From Streptomyces bicolor (lineage in GTDB: Bacteria; Actinomycetota; Actinomycetes; Streptomycetales; Streptomycetaceae), in contig NZ_JOFS01000053.1 in assembly GCF_000719285.1 (NCBI RefSeq), positions 1-35,888 of the forward strand: a DNA stretch of 35,888 nucleotides. Reading direction: 5' to 3'. The notes under the pieces were generated by a model that saw nothing but the letters and a program-made list of their open reading frames with translations, did not search any database and was not told the origin of the DNA. Positions within the stretch are counted from its first letter, which is position 1. Each line of letters opens with the position of its first letter. Below, piece after piece: positions 1-10,286 of this stretch. The position numbers were made by a program, and so were the translations under genes.

Positions 1-648
1 CCCCCCCCCCCCACCCCCATCCCCCGCTCCATCCACGCCCTCCGCGCCGCCCTCGCCCTCCAAGGCGCCATGTTCGGCGCCTGCCAGGCCGGCATCACAG
101 CCCTCACTCAACGGCTGGGCCAACCGGATCAGGCCGGCCTCGTGTACGCCGCCATGGGAGTGATGAGCGCTGTCGCAGGGCTCGCCATGGCCGCCGTACC
201 GGCTCGGATCGCACTCGGCACCCGCTGGCGGACAGCCACCACGGCCGCGTTCGGGCTGTCGCTGCCTCTGCTGTGGACCGGCAGCCTCCCCGCGCTCTAC
301 GTCACCGTCACCGTCCTCGGAGTCGCCTACGCCCCGCATCTGATCACGGTGTTCGGGCTGACCGAGCGCGTGGTTCCGCCGGCGCGGCTCGCCGAGGCGA
401 TGGCGTTCGCGACGAGTGCGCTCGTCGGCGGGCAGGCACTCGCGGTCGCCGTCACCGGCCGCTTGGCCGAGTCGTACGGCCCCGCGGCGGCGTTCGCGGC
501 GGGCAGCCTGGCCGCCGCACTCGCCTGCGCGGTCGCGCTGACGGCGCGCCCGGCGTCGTACACCGGACGCGCCGCCGAAAACGACGTCCACGCGCGCGTG
601 CCCGGCGGTGACGAGACCGGACACGCACGCGCCGACACTCGCCCCTAG
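1..648 (+). CDS. MFS transporter, C-terminal part (partial)
   Basis: The reading frame is open from the first base of the window, so the gene starts upstream and 215 residues are visible. The residues are hydrophobic, in five or six alternating membrane segments with short Arg/Thr-rich loops (for example around VPARIALGTRWR). This fits the second half of a 12-helix major facilitator superfamily exporter. The Pro-rich start (PPPPTPIPR) followed by a helix looks like the central cytoplasmic loop entering TM7. The C-terminal tail of about 30 residues is charged and probably cytoplasmic. The substrate cannot be read from this half. The TAG stop lies in the CTAG target site of the adjacent MITE-like element, and the gene converges on glgX. 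MFS family assignment is fairly sure; drug versus sugar efflux is not. Confidence 0.75.
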   Translation, partial: PPPPTPIPRSIHALRAALALQGAMFGACQAGITALTQRLGQPDQAGLVYAAMGVMSAVAGLAMAAVPARIALGTRWRTATTAAFGLSLPLLWTGSLPALYVTVTVLGVAYAPHLITVFGLTERVVPPARLAEAMAFATSALVGGQALAVAVTGRLAESYGPAAAFAAGSLAAALACAVALTARPASYTGRAAENDVHARVPGGDETGHARADTRP

Positions 649-806
649 GCCCTGTCGTCAAATTCCCGCCTGCCCGGCGACGCCTGGCACGCACTCCCCC
701 AGAGGGGGGACCCCCATCGAGGGCGGCTCCGGCGCCTTGCGATCGCACACACCAGACGCCGCCGGGCCCGCCCTTCGGGCGGACGACGGGGATTTGACGA
801 CAGGAC

Positions 807-810
<4 letters not shown>
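645..810. mobile_element. MITE-like element with terminal inverted repeats, flanked by CTAG
   Basis: A 158-bp non-coding segment (649-806) is bounded by imperfect inverted repeats: GCCCTGTCGTCAAAT at the left end, and the reverse complement of GTCCTGTCGTCAAAT at the right end. It is flanked on both sides by CTAG (645-648 and 807-810). TA inside CTAG would be an equally valid 2-bp duplication. The interior has only small hairpins (CCGCCC/GGGCGG near 768-783) and no ORF of its own. Short elements with this TGTCGTCAAAT end recur in Streptomyces from my general knowledge and would need a transposase in trans, perhaps IS5-like judging by the CTAG/TA target. The family assignment is inference. The insertion lies exactly between two convergent genes and supplies no disrupting sequence to either. 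Confidence 0.75.
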
Positions 811-2990
<2,180 letters not shown>

Positions 2991-3182
2991 GGACACGACT
3001 CTTTCAGCTCGGGCCCGCCGTCGTGGGCGCCTTGCCGTCGAGTCTCCCCGAAAGTGATGGAACCACCTATGACTTACGTCCCTCTTACCGGTCGACCAGT
3101 GCAGACGCGGGTACAGCCATCAAGGGCGTACCAGTGGGGCCGACACGTACTCCCGGGGACGAAGGGGGAGTAGGGGGAAGAT

Positions 3183-3995
3183 GTGCGCAAGATAGTGCAC
3201 CGCCATCTGGGCAAGGTGGTGGCGGGTGCGGCCATCGCGGTGGCCGGAACGGCCGTCATGGTCGGGATCACCCTGCCGGGGACGGCCGGGGCCGACACGA
3301 CCGGAGGGGCCGACGGCAGCGGCCAGTCCGCCCAGCAGGCGGCTCAGGGACAGGGTGGCGCCGCCGCCGTGCAGCCCGGCGTCGTCGAGGAGGCGCCCGC
3401 CGAGGGCGACCGAGGCAAGGGCAACGACCCGCTGACCGACGACGAGATCGCGCGGGTGGAGAAGCTCGCGGTGAACCGGCAGCTGTTCGACGGGAGCGAG
3501 AACGTCAGGGGCGCGCGCGGCCCGCAGCGGATCGACACCCAGCTCGCCGAGCCCGAGGCAGACGAGGTCGACGACCCGAACGCGCCTCGGCGCGCCGACG
3601 TGACCTTCTACGACTACCGGGACGACACCCTCGTCACCCGGACCATCAACCTCGACACGGGCAAGGTCGAGCACACCGCCACGCAGCGCGGTGTCCAGCC
3701 GCCGCTGAGCCGCTCCGAGGAGGCCGAGGCCGCCAAGCTGCTGATCGCCGATCCGCTGGGCGCGGGTCTGAAGGCGGACTACAAGGACGCCACCGGCAAG
3801 GAGCTCACCTCCCCGGACCAGCTGCAGCTGAACAGCATGGTGTACACGGCCAACCCGGGCGGATCGGCGTCGGTCGCGAAGTGCGGCGAGCACCGCTGCA
3901 CCCGGCTGTTCCCGAAGATCAAGAACGGGGCGTGGGTCGACCTCAGGGACTTCGTGATCGACCTGAGCGCCCGCAAGGTGATCCGTCTCGGCTGA
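3183..3995 (+). CDS. Secreted protein resembling copper amine oxidase N-terminal (N2/N3) domains
   Basis: A 270-residue protein with a Sec-type signal peptide: basic RKIVHRH, a hydrophobic stretch of about 20, and probable cleavage near GTAGA. An acidic linker of about 60 residues follows. From about residue 95 the sequence resembles the small alpha/beta N-domains of copper amine oxidases: a strand pair DVTFYDYRDDTLV, then INLDTGKVE and the diagnostic GVQPPLSRSE-ADP stretch, ending with a C-x4-C pair (CGEHRC). No catalytic residues are present. The GTG start has a GGGGGAAG site close upstream. The next gene, 56 nt downstream, encodes a secreted copper-amine-oxidase catalytic domain. I infer that the two exported products form one complex, a split version of the usual single-chain enzyme. 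The domain call is from motif resemblance and not from a search. Confidence 0.6.
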   Translation: MRKIVHRHLGKVVAGAAIAVAGTAVMVGITLPGTAGADTTGGADGSGQSAQQAAQGQGGAAAVQPGVVEEAPAEGDRGKGNDPLTDDEIARVEKLAVNRQLFDGSENVRGARGPQRIDTQLAEPEADEVDDPNAPRRADVTFYDYRDDTLVTRTINLDTGKVEHTATQRGVQPPLSRSEEAEAAKLLIADPLGAGLKADYKDATGKELTSPDQLQLNSMVYTANPGGSASVAKCGEHRCTRLFPKIKNGAWVDLRDFVIDLSARKVIRLG

Positions 3996-4051
3996 GCCGA
4001 CCTCAGTTCACTTTTCCAACTCTGCACCTCCTGTAAGGGAGTCACCTCTTC

Positions 4052-5380
4052 ATGCGCGTCAACAGAATCAGCCGTGCCCGCAGGCGGGCGGCTCTCGGTC
4101 TGTCCCTGGCCGCGCTGGCCGCCGGCGCGACGACCGGAGCGGGACCGGCAGCCGCCCAGCCCAAGGCGGCTGCCGCCCCGACCCCCAACTGCAGCGCGGC
4201 GTACCGCATCGAGCAGAAACTCTCCACCGGGACCACCTGGCGGATGTGCTGGCGCTTCAACGGCACGTCCGGGGTCATTCTGGAGGACATCTCCTACCAG
4301 CCGCCGGGCGAGGCCAAGCCGATCAAGGTCCTCAACAGCGCCAAGCTCGCCCAGATCCATGTGCCGTACGACGACGGCAACTCCGAGTTCAACGACCTGA
4401 CGACGTACAACTTCGGCAACGGCCTGCTGAACATGAAGCCCGCCGAATGCCCGGGCGGCACCATCAAGACCGTCAAGGTCCGCGAGCCCGCCTACTCCGA
4501 GTCGTCGGACGTCAAGGGTCTGTGCGCCACGACGCGTTCCCGCGGCCACGCGTACCACCTGCAGACCGAGCCGCCGAACGGCGGGATCGGCAAGACGTAC
4601 CAGGCCCAGGGCAAGGACCTGCTGCTCTACACCATCAACAAGGTGAGCTGGTACGAGTACATCACCGAGTGGCGCTTCCAGGACGACGGCACCCTCACCA
4701 TGAACGTCGGCGCGACCGGCAGCCTCGCCCCCGACGACTACGACGGCGGTGACGGCCGCGGCTGGCCCATCGGCAAGGGCGCCAAGGACTACGCCGACAG
4801 CCACAGCCACAACGTCTTCTGGCGGCTCGACTTCGGTCTCGACGGCTCCTCCAAGACCCGGATCGAGCAGTACGACTCGAAGGTCAGCCCGGCGGCGGGC
4901 GACCAGGGGCCGACCAACAAGACGACGCTCACGAAGGTCACCAAGGAACTCGCCGGCGACGCCAAGAACATGCGCTGGTGGCGGGTGGTCAGCGGTACCG
5001 GCAAGAACAAGGACGGGCACGCGCGCTCGTACGAACTCGTCCCGGGTGTCACCACGAAGTTCCCGGGCCGTCCCTTCACCTCGCACGACGTGTACTTCAC
5101 GGAGTACAACAAGTGCGAGCAGTACGCCAGCGAGAACCTGCCCCCCTGCGGTGCCGGACACCCCAGGTCCGTCGACAAGTGGGTCAACGGACAGTCCCTC
5201 ACTCACCCCGTGGTCTGGATGAACGTGGGCTTCCACCACATCGTGCGGGACGAGGACCAGCAGCCGATGCCGGTCCACTGGCAGGGCTTCTCCATCGCCC
5301 CGCGGGACGTGACCGCTATGAATCCGCTCACTCCGGCGGACCTCAAGGGCATCAATGGCCATGTCGGCCGCGATAGTTGA
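4052..5380 (+). CDS. Secreted copper amine oxidase-like catalytic-domain protein
   Basis: A 442-residue exported protein with an Arg-rich signal (RARRRAALGLSLA), possibly Tat, cut near AAAQP. The remainder aligns with the large beta-sandwich domain of copper/topaquinone amine oxidases, which oxidise primary amines to aldehydes with H2O2. Visible hallmarks are the SWYEY motif with the presumed TPQ-forming Tyr201, copper ligands in SHSHNVFWRLDF (His251, His253), and GFHHIVRDED-PMP (His396). The catalytic base normally found as Y-x-D-x-G-E/D-Y is not conserved: the equivalent stretch is TTYNFGNG, with Asn120 in place of Asp. The usual N-Y-D/E becomes W-Y-E. The N-terminal domains are missing here and seem to be supplied by the preceding gene. 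It may be an enzyme with changed activity or a non-oxidase copper protein. Fold assignment is fairly strong; activity is uncertain. Confidence 0.7.
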   Translation: MRVNRISRARRRAALGLSLAALAAGATTGAGPAAAQPKAAAAPTPNCSAAYRIEQKLSTGTTWRMCWRFNGTSGVILEDISYQPPGEAKPIKVLNSAKLAQIHVPYDDGNSEFNDLTTYNFGNGLLNMKPAECPGGTIKTVKVREPAYSESSDVKGLCATTRSRGHAYHLQTEPPNGGIGKTYQAQGKDLLLYTINKVSWYEYITEWRFQDDGTLTMNVGATGSLAPDDYDGGDGRGWPIGKGAKDYADSHSHNVFWRLDFGLDGSSKTRIEQYDSKVSPAAGDQGPTNKTTLTKVTKELAGDAKNMRWWRVVSGTGKNKDGHARSYELVPGVTTKFPGRPFTSHDVYFTEYNKCEQYASENLPPCGAGHPRSVDKWVNGQSLTHPVVWMNVGFHHIVRDEDQQPMPVHWQGFSIAPRDVTAMNPLTPADLKGINGHVGRDS

Positions 5381-5483
5381 GAAACGACCCTGTCCATCCG
5401 GCTGCACCGCCGACCGCTCCCGGAGTACCCTTCCTTGATCGTTGGGACGGGGAGTGCTCGGGGGAGCGGAAGGCGGTGCGCGG

Positions 5484-6722
5484 GTGGGCTCGGGAGGGCT
5501 GGAGTTGCCCCCTGGTGACGAGGGTCACGAGGGGAACTCCACAGACGTCCCACCCGGCACGGTGTCCCTGGCCAGGCCGATGGAGACCAGTTCCATCGGC
5601 CCGGAGCTGGACTGGGACACCGACGCCTGGCGCGAGGTGCGTACGCGCGCCCAGCGGGCCGGCCGGGCCTATATCTGGCTGAACCTCGTCGAACAGCGGT
5701 TGCGCGCCGTCGTGGCCGCTGTTCTGCGTCCCATCTACGAACCCGTCCACGGCGACGACTGGGTCGTGGCGGCGGCCGGACCGGCCGGTCAGGAGTGGGT
5801 GCAGCGCGCGGTCGCCGTCCGCGAGGTCAGCCGCCGCAAGGGCTACCTGCTCGACCCGGCCGACGACAACGTGCTCAGCTTCCTCACCCTGCCCCAGCTG
5901 CGCGAGCTGATGGTGCAGCACTGGCCGTGCTTCGAGCCGTACGTCGACGACCGACGGGACGTCGAACTCGCTCTGGACGAGCTCGAGGTGACCCGGAACG
6001 TCGTCTCGCGCAACCGGGCCCTGTCCGAGGCGGTCCTGAACCAGGCCGAACGGGCCTCGGCGCGGCTGCTGGAGATCCTCGGCACGGGCGGGGACGTTCC
6101 GTCGGCGCGCCGGCTGCCCATCGACGCCGTCGAGGACCTGGTCGGCGACCGCTACGCCGACGTGGTCGCCGTGCACCCCGACCGGGTACGGCTGCTGCGC
6201 CAGTTCCCGGCCGAGGACATCTTCGGCGGCGCGCGCCGGCTCGACGTCATCGGCATCGGCCTCAACCTGCTCGTGCAGAACTTCTCCGGGCGGCGCCTGG
6301 TGCGGCTAGCCGAGTCCGGCTGCCGGGCGCGGCTGCTGTTCCTGAACCCGGCCTCCAGCGCGGTCAAGCGGCGCGAGCGCGAACTCGGCATCAAGCGGGG
6401 CGAACTGAGCCGCGCGGTCGAGATGAACATCCTGCACATGCGCCGGGTGCGGTCCCGGCTGCGCGACCCGGGCGCCTTCGAGATCCAGGTCTTCGACGAG
6501 ACGCCCCGCTTCACGGCCTATCTCGTGGACGGCGACGGCTCGGACGGCATCGCTGTCGTGCAGACCTATCTGCGCCGGACGCGAGGGCTGGAGGCGCCGG
6601 TCCTGGTGCTGCGCAACGGCAGCCGGGTGGTCAAGTCGGGCGAGATCGACGAAGGCGGGCTTTTCCCCACGTACCGCGAGGAGTTCGAACTCATGTGGGC
6701 GGATTCACGACCGGTGTCTTGA
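5484..6722 (+). CDS. SAV2148-family HEPN domain protein
   Basis: A 412-residue soluble protein that I recognise as the Streptomyces SAV2148 family annotated with a HEPN domain. The N-terminal half is helical and carries R-E-L-M-V-Q-H (about 140-146), which fits the R-x4-6-H signature of HEPN ribonuclease-type domains. The C-terminal half (about 225-400) has alternating strands and helices with RLVRLAESGCRARLLFLNP and a later DETPRFTAYLVDG, somewhat like PLD/DUF5919-type modules; this second domain is inferred. There is no signal or membrane segment. I chose GTG at 5484 because GGAAGG lies 10 nt upstream and the conserved region starts just after it; an in-frame start at 5442 is possible. It is transcribed alone. 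Its biological role is unknown; RNA cleavage is a family-level expectation only. Confidence 0.75.
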   Translation: MGSGGLELPPGDEGHEGNSTDVPPGTVSLARPMETSSIGPELDWDTDAWREVRTRAQRAGRAYIWLNLVEQRLRAVVAAVLRPIYEPVHGDDWVVAAAGPAGQEWVQRAVAVREVSRRKGYLLDPADDNVLSFLTLPQLRELMVQHWPCFEPYVDDRRDVELALDELEVTRNVVSRNRALSEAVLNQAERASARLLEILGTGGDVPSARRLPIDAVEDLVGDRYADVVAVHPDRVRLLRQFPAEDIFGGARRLDVIGIGLNLLVQNFSGRRLVRLAESGCRARLLFLNPASSAVKRRERELGIKRGELSRAVEMNILHMRRVRSRLRDPGAFEIQVFDETPRFTAYLVDGDGSDGIAVVQTYLRRTRGLEAPVLVLRNGSRVVKSGEIDEGGLFPTYREEFELMWADSRPVS

Positions 6723-6875
6723 CCTGTCCTGACCTATCCAGACCTGTCCGGAATTGGCCCGCGCCTGCCCGCAACCGTCCGGCCGCAGAAGCGGAATGCG
6801 GTCCTCTGATTGTCAGTGGCGCATGGGAGGGTGGAGACCACTGGGGGAAAGCACCACCAAGAAGGGGGACCACCC

Positions 6876-7613
6876 ATGGGCTGGCACCGGGAGCTGCTGA
6901 TCGGCTTCGACCTGGAGACGACGGGAACCGATCCGCGCGAGGCGCGTATCGTCACGGGGGCCGTGATCGAGGTCCGGGACGGGCAGCCCATAGGGCACAA
7001 GGAGTGGCTGGCGGATCCGGGCGTCGAGATCCCGGCGGACGCGGTCGCGGTCCACGGGATCAGCAACGAACGCGCGGCCACCGAGGGTCGCCCGGCCGAC
7101 CAGGTGGCGGACGCCATCGCGGACGTCCTCGTGACGTACTGGAAGACGGGTGTGCCGGTCGTCGCCTACAACGCCGCGTTCGACCTCAGCCTGCTCTCCG
7201 CCGAACTGCGGCGGTACGGACTGCCGTCCCTGCGCGACCGCCTGGGCGGCCTGGATCCGGCCCCGGTCATCGACCCGTACACCATCGACCGCTGGGCCGA
7301 CCGCTACCGACGCGGCAAGCGCAACCTCGAAGCGGTCTGCCGGGAGTACGGCATCGCCCTCGACTCCGCGCACGACGCCTCCGCCGACGCCCTCGCCGCG
7401 GCCCGCCTGGCCTGCGCGATAGCCGTCCGCCACCCCAAGATCGCGGCCCTCGGCCCGGCGGAGCTGCACCGCCGCCAGATCGAGTGGTACGCCGAGTGGG
7501 CGGCGGACTTCCAGAACTTCCTGCGCCGCAAGGGCGACGCGACGGCGGTGGTCGACGCGACGTGGCCGCTCAGGGAGCCGGCGGGGGAGCGGGTGGCGGG
7601 GGACGCGGTCTGA
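6876..7613 (+). CDS. DEDDh 3'-5' exonuclease (DnaQ/Pol III epsilon-like)
   Basis: A 245-residue cytoplasmic exonuclease that degrades single-stranded or frayed DNA (or RNA) from 3' ends. All motifs are present: ExoI FDLETTGTDP (Asp-x-Glu), ExoII VAYNAAFDLSLL (Asp) and ExoIII HDASADA, whose His-x4-Asp spacing places it in the DEDDh class. The ATG at 6876 is supported by GAAGGGGGA ending 6 nt upstream; an upstream in-frame GTG at 6810 has no such site. About 50 C-terminal residues extend past the exonuclease fold and are unannotated. The gene converges on the YbaK gene with only 3 nt between stops. It is a stand-alone exonuclease and not the replicative epsilon subunit, since no polymerase genes are nearby; a role in repair or RNA turnover is inferred. 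Confidence 0.88.
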   Translation: MGWHRELLIGFDLETTGTDPREARIVTGAVIEVRDGQPIGHKEWLADPGVEIPADAVAVHGISNERAATEGRPADQVADAIADVLVTYWKTGVPVVAYNAAFDLSLLSAELRRYGLPSLRDRLGGLDPAPVIDPYTIDRWADRYRRGKRNLEAVCREYGIALDSAHDASADALAAARLACAIAVRHPKIAALGPAELHRRQIEWYAEWAADFQNFLRRKGDATAVVDATWPLREPAGERVAGDAV

Positions 7614-7616
7614 GGG

Positions 7617-8144
7617 TTATGCCGCCGTGGGCGCCGGTGCCGCGATGCGCTCGATACGCGGCTTGGCCAACCGCTCGTAGTCTGCGCCCGAGATGAGGAG
7701 CGAGCGATCCAGCCGGGCCGCGTTGAAGTACAGCTTCGGCTGGGCCACGACGTCCGGGTCGGCGACCAGTTCCAGGTCCGGGTCGAAGCTGAACGGCAGG
7801 ACCGTGCCGGGGACGGCGCGGGCCAGTCGCTCGGCGGTGGCCGCGTCACTGAAGCCGACGTAGCGCGCGGCGAACAGCGTCCGTACGGCGTCCAGATCCA
7901 CCCGTCGGTCCCCGGGGACGACCGCGAGGACGTGACGTGTCGTGCGCCGGTCCACCTTCACCCGCAGCACGATGCACTTCGCGGCCTCGGAGGACGGGTG
8001 CCCGCGCAGCGCGCAGACGGCCTCGGTGCTGCCCTCGGGCTCGTGGTCGATGAGGCGGTAGTCGACGCAGGAGGCGTCGAGCAGGGAGATCAGATGGCTG
8101 TACGTGTCGTGGTGCAGGTGGTGGTCGAGGGTGCGGTCGGTCAT
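7617..8144 (-). CDS. YbaK/EbsC-family aminoacyl-tRNA deacylase-like protein
   Basis: A 175-residue protein of the YbaK/ProX (INS) fold, which hydrolyses mischarged aminoacyl-tRNAs such as Cys-tRNAPro. The family pattern is visible: an N-terminal helix, Y-R-L-I-D-H-E-P-E-G strand, then H-P-S-S-E-A-A-K-C-I-V with the conserved lysine, a repeated beta core (VLAVVPGDRRVD) and the GFSDAATAERL/AVPGTVLPF stretch typical of YbaK. ATG at 8144 has AAGGA 7 nt upstream. Its start overlaps the stop of the EamA transporter gene (ATGA), so the two are translationally coupled. Substrate specificity cannot be decided from the sequence. Confidence 0.85.
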   Translation of the reverse strand: MTDRTLDHHLHHDTYSHLISLLDASCVDYRLIDHEPEGSTEAVCALRGHPSSEAAKCIVLRVKVDRRTTRHVLAVVPGDRRVDLDAVRTLFAARYVGFSDAATAERLARAVPGTVLPFSFDPDLELVADPDVVAQPKLYFNAARLDRSLLISGADYERLAKPRIERIAAPAPTAA

Positions 8145-9214
8145 GCGGAGTCCTTGGCGAGGCGGTGAGCCGTGGCGGCGGGCGCAGAATCGGTTGCGGC
8201 GCCGGGCGAGGTCTCGGGCGTGCCGGGCGGGGTGCCGGCCGTGGTGAGGGGCGGGGTGCCGGCCGTCATGCGGGATGAGGCGGCGGTCGCGGGGCGGCGC
8301 GAGTGACCGGTGGTGGGGAGCCGAGGTTCCGGTGCGCTCCGGTGCGCCCTTTCCACCGCCTGCCCCCAGTACGTGCCGGTGACCATCAGGGCCGCGCCGA
8401 GGCCGGTGAGCAGAGTGAGGTGCTCCCCGCCGAGGGCGATGCCGACCGCGACGGCCCAGACCGGCTCGGTGCCCAGGAGCAGGCTGGCCCGGCTGGCCGA
8501 GGTGCGCTGTACGGCCCAGGTCTGGGCGAGGAAGGCGAACACACTGCAGAACAGGGCGAGATAGGCGAGCTGGGCCCAGGTCGCAGGGTCCGCGTGGACC
8601 AGCGTCGGCAGGTCCAGGGCGGCGGCGGGCAGGAACAGCACCGTGCCGACGAGGGTCTGCACGGTCGTCAGCTGGAGCGGGCGGATCGCACGCCCCACGG
8701 TGAATCGGCCGACCAGCACGACATGCGCGGCCCGGATCAGCGCGGCGACGAGCATCAGCAGGTCGCCGAGGCGCGGCGAGTGGAAGCCGTTGCCCGACAT
8801 CAGCAGGCCCACGGCCAGAACGCACAGGCCGGTCGCGGCGAAGAAGGGGCCGGGCAGCGCGCGGCTGTTGTCGCCGCGGTCTAGGAGCGGGGTGAGGACG
8901 ATGGTGAGGCTGATGATGAGTCCGGCGTTGGCGGCGCTGGTGTGGGCGACGCCGTACGTCTCCACCACCAGGACCGCCGCCTGGGTCACCCCCAAGGGCA
9001 CACCGGCCCGCAGCTCGTCACGGGTCCAGCGGGGTGACCCGCGCCGCCCTGAGGCGACGACACCGAGACAGGTGACGGCCGACAGGGCGTAGCGGGCGAA
9101 CAGCACGAGCAGGACGGGGAGCGCGGCGGTGGCCGTCTGGGCGGACAGATAGCTGGATCCCCAGACGATTGCGACAAGGAGGAGTACCGCATCGGTACGG
9201 CGTACGTCGGACAC
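8141..9214 (-). CDS. EamA-family (DMT) transporter
   Basis: A 357-residue inner-membrane protein with about ten hydrophobic helices in two EamA repeats, starting at VLLLVAIVWGSSYLSAQ and again near DLLMLVAALIRAAHVV. The family exports metabolites such as amino acids or nucleosides. It ends with a hydrophilic Pro/Thr/Ala-rich tail of about 70 residues (short repeats of TAGTPP) that EamA proteins usually lack. I prefer GTG at 9214 (V-SDVRRTDAVL), directly before the first helix; its ribosome-binding site (GGTAGGGG) is poorly spaced, and an upstream GTG at 9283 is an alternative that would run into the regulatory region. It is divergent from a LysR gene, which probably controls it, and is co-transcribed with the YbaK gene through ATGA overlap. 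Confidence 0.88.
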   Translation of the reverse strand: MSDVRRTDAVLLLVAIVWGSSYLSAQTATAALPVLLVLFARYALSAVTCLGVVASGRRGSPRWTRDELRAGVPLGVTQAAVLVVETYGVAHTSAANAGLIISLTIVLTPLLDRGDNSRALPGPFFAATGLCVLAVGLLMSGNGFHSPRLGDLLMLVAALIRAAHVVLVGRFTVGRAIRPLQLTTVQTLVGTVLFLPAAALDLPTLVHADPATWAQLAYLALFCSVFAFLAQTWAVQRTSASRASLLLGTEPVWAVAVGIALGGEHLTLLTGLGAALMVTGTYWGQAVERAHRSAPEPRLPTTGHSRRPATAASSRMTAGTPPLTTAGTPPGTPETSPGAATDSAPAATAHRLAKDSA

Positions 9215-9260
9215 GCCCCTACCGTGCACCGGAGGAGACCCTGAAGCCCAGTACCACCTT

Positions 9261-9300
9261 CTAAAACGATCATTTAGCGGCACTACATCGTCCCTAGACT
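9261..9300. promoter_or_regulatory. LysR/EamA divergent regulatory region
   Basis: CTAAA and TTTAG arms (9261-9265 and 9273-9277) form an inverted repeat with a 7-nt spacer, a geometry compatible with a LysR-type operator. A TAGACT hexamer at 9295-9300 matches the TANNNT -10 consensus and lies 6 nt before the LysR start codon, with only a weak -35 (TTTAGC, 9273-9278). The LysR transcript is therefore probably leaderless, and the operator would overlap its -35. This is read from sequence only. Confidence 0.4.
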
Positions 9301-9306
9301 GGGGCC

Positions 9307-10230
9307 ATGGACGAACGGCAGCTGCGGATCCTGCGGGAGCTCGGCGAACTGGGCAGTGTCACGGCGGTCGCCGAGGCGCTGCTGGTGACGCCGTCGGCGA
9401 TCTCCCAGCAGCTACGGCTGCTGCAGCGCGCGATCCCGGTGCCGCTCACCGAGCGGCAGGGGCGCCGCCTGGTGCTCACCGACGCCGGACAGGCGCTGGC
9501 GGGCGCGGCCGTCGAGGTGGAGACGGCGCTCGCACGGGCACGGCATGCGGTCGAGGAGTTCGTCGGGCAGCCGGAGGGCGAGGTGTCGGTGGCCGCGTTC
9601 CACAGCGCGGGCGCGGCGCTCTTCCCGCCGCTGCTCCGAGCGCTCGCCGGCCCGGGCGGGCCGGTGCCGAGGCTGGCCGACGAGGACGTACCCCAGGAGG
9701 ACTTCCCCCGGCTCACCCGGGAGTACGACATCGTCGTCGCCCACCGCCTGGACCACGCCCCGCCGTGGCCGAACACGGTGGGCACGACGACGCTGCTGCG
9801 TGAGCCGCTGGACGTAGCCATGCCCGCCGACCACCCCCTCGCCGGCAAGCGCCGCGTCACCCCCCGCGACGTGGCCGACGAGCCGTGGATCACCGTGCAC
9901 GACGGCTTCCCGGTCCTGGCGGTCATCGAGGCCATCGCGGCAGCGGCGGGCCGGCGCCTCCATCTGGCCCACCGCATCAACGAGTTCGCGGTGGTGGCGG
10001 AGGCCGTGGCGGCCGGCGGCGGGATCGCCCTGATGCCACGGTGGACGATGCGCCCGCATCCGGCACTGGTCCTCAGACCCCTCAGCGGCGTCCAGGCGAG
10101 ACGCCACATCGACGCCCTCTACCGCCCCGAACGCACGGCACGCACAGCGGTCCGCACGGTCCTGACGGAGCTACGCCGAGCCGCGCGCAGCATCCAGAAC
10201 CGGGGAAGTGACGGTGAGGCGACGCCCTGA
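9307..10230 (+). CDS. LysR-family transcriptional regulator
   Basis: A 307-residue regulator with an N-terminal winged helix-turn-helix: RQLRILRELGELGS, then TPSAISQQLRLLQ as the recognition helix and LTDAGQAL at the end of the domain. A linker helix (EVETALARARHAVEEF) leads to a two-lobed effector-binding domain with EYDIVVAHR and the GIALMPRW stretch typical of LysR proteins. It begins at the ATG 6 nt after a -10-like hexamer, with no clear ribosome-binding site. Being divergent from the EamA/YbaK operon, it most likely activates or represses that exporter and itself. The ligand is unknown. Confidence 0.92.
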   Translation: MDERQLRILRELGELGSVTAVAEALLVTPSAISQQLRLLQRAIPVPLTERQGRRLVLTDAGQALAGAAVEVETALARARHAVEEFVGQPEGEVSVAAFHSAGAALFPPLLRALAGPGGPVPRLADEDVPQEDFPRLTREYDIVVAHRLDHAPPWPNTVGTTTLLREPLDVAMPADHPLAGKRRVTPRDVADEPWITVHDGFPVLAVIEAIAAAAGRRLHLAHRINEFAVVAEAVAAGGGIALMPRWTMRPHPALVLRPLSGVQARRHIDALYRPERTARTAVRTVLTELRRAARSIQNRGSDGEATP

Positions 10231-10244
10231 GACGCGGTCTTCGC

Positions 10245-10286
10245 CGCTGACCCGAAACCGGCCGGGGCCGCTGTGCAAGGTCAGCG
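10245..10286. terminator. Possible terminator between convergent LysR and VOC genes
   Basis: CGCTGACC (10245-10252) pairs with GGTCAGCG (10279-10286) across a 26-nt GC-rich loop that itself contains CCGGCCGG. It sits between two convergent stop codons and overlaps the VOC stop. There is no U-run, which is usual for Streptomyces terminators. Confidence 0.4.

Noticed and set aside
1..12. Run of twelve C at the window start
   Set aside because: It is in frame with the MFS gene (Pro-Pro-Pro-Pro of a central loop), so there is no reason to call it an artefact or a regulatory element.
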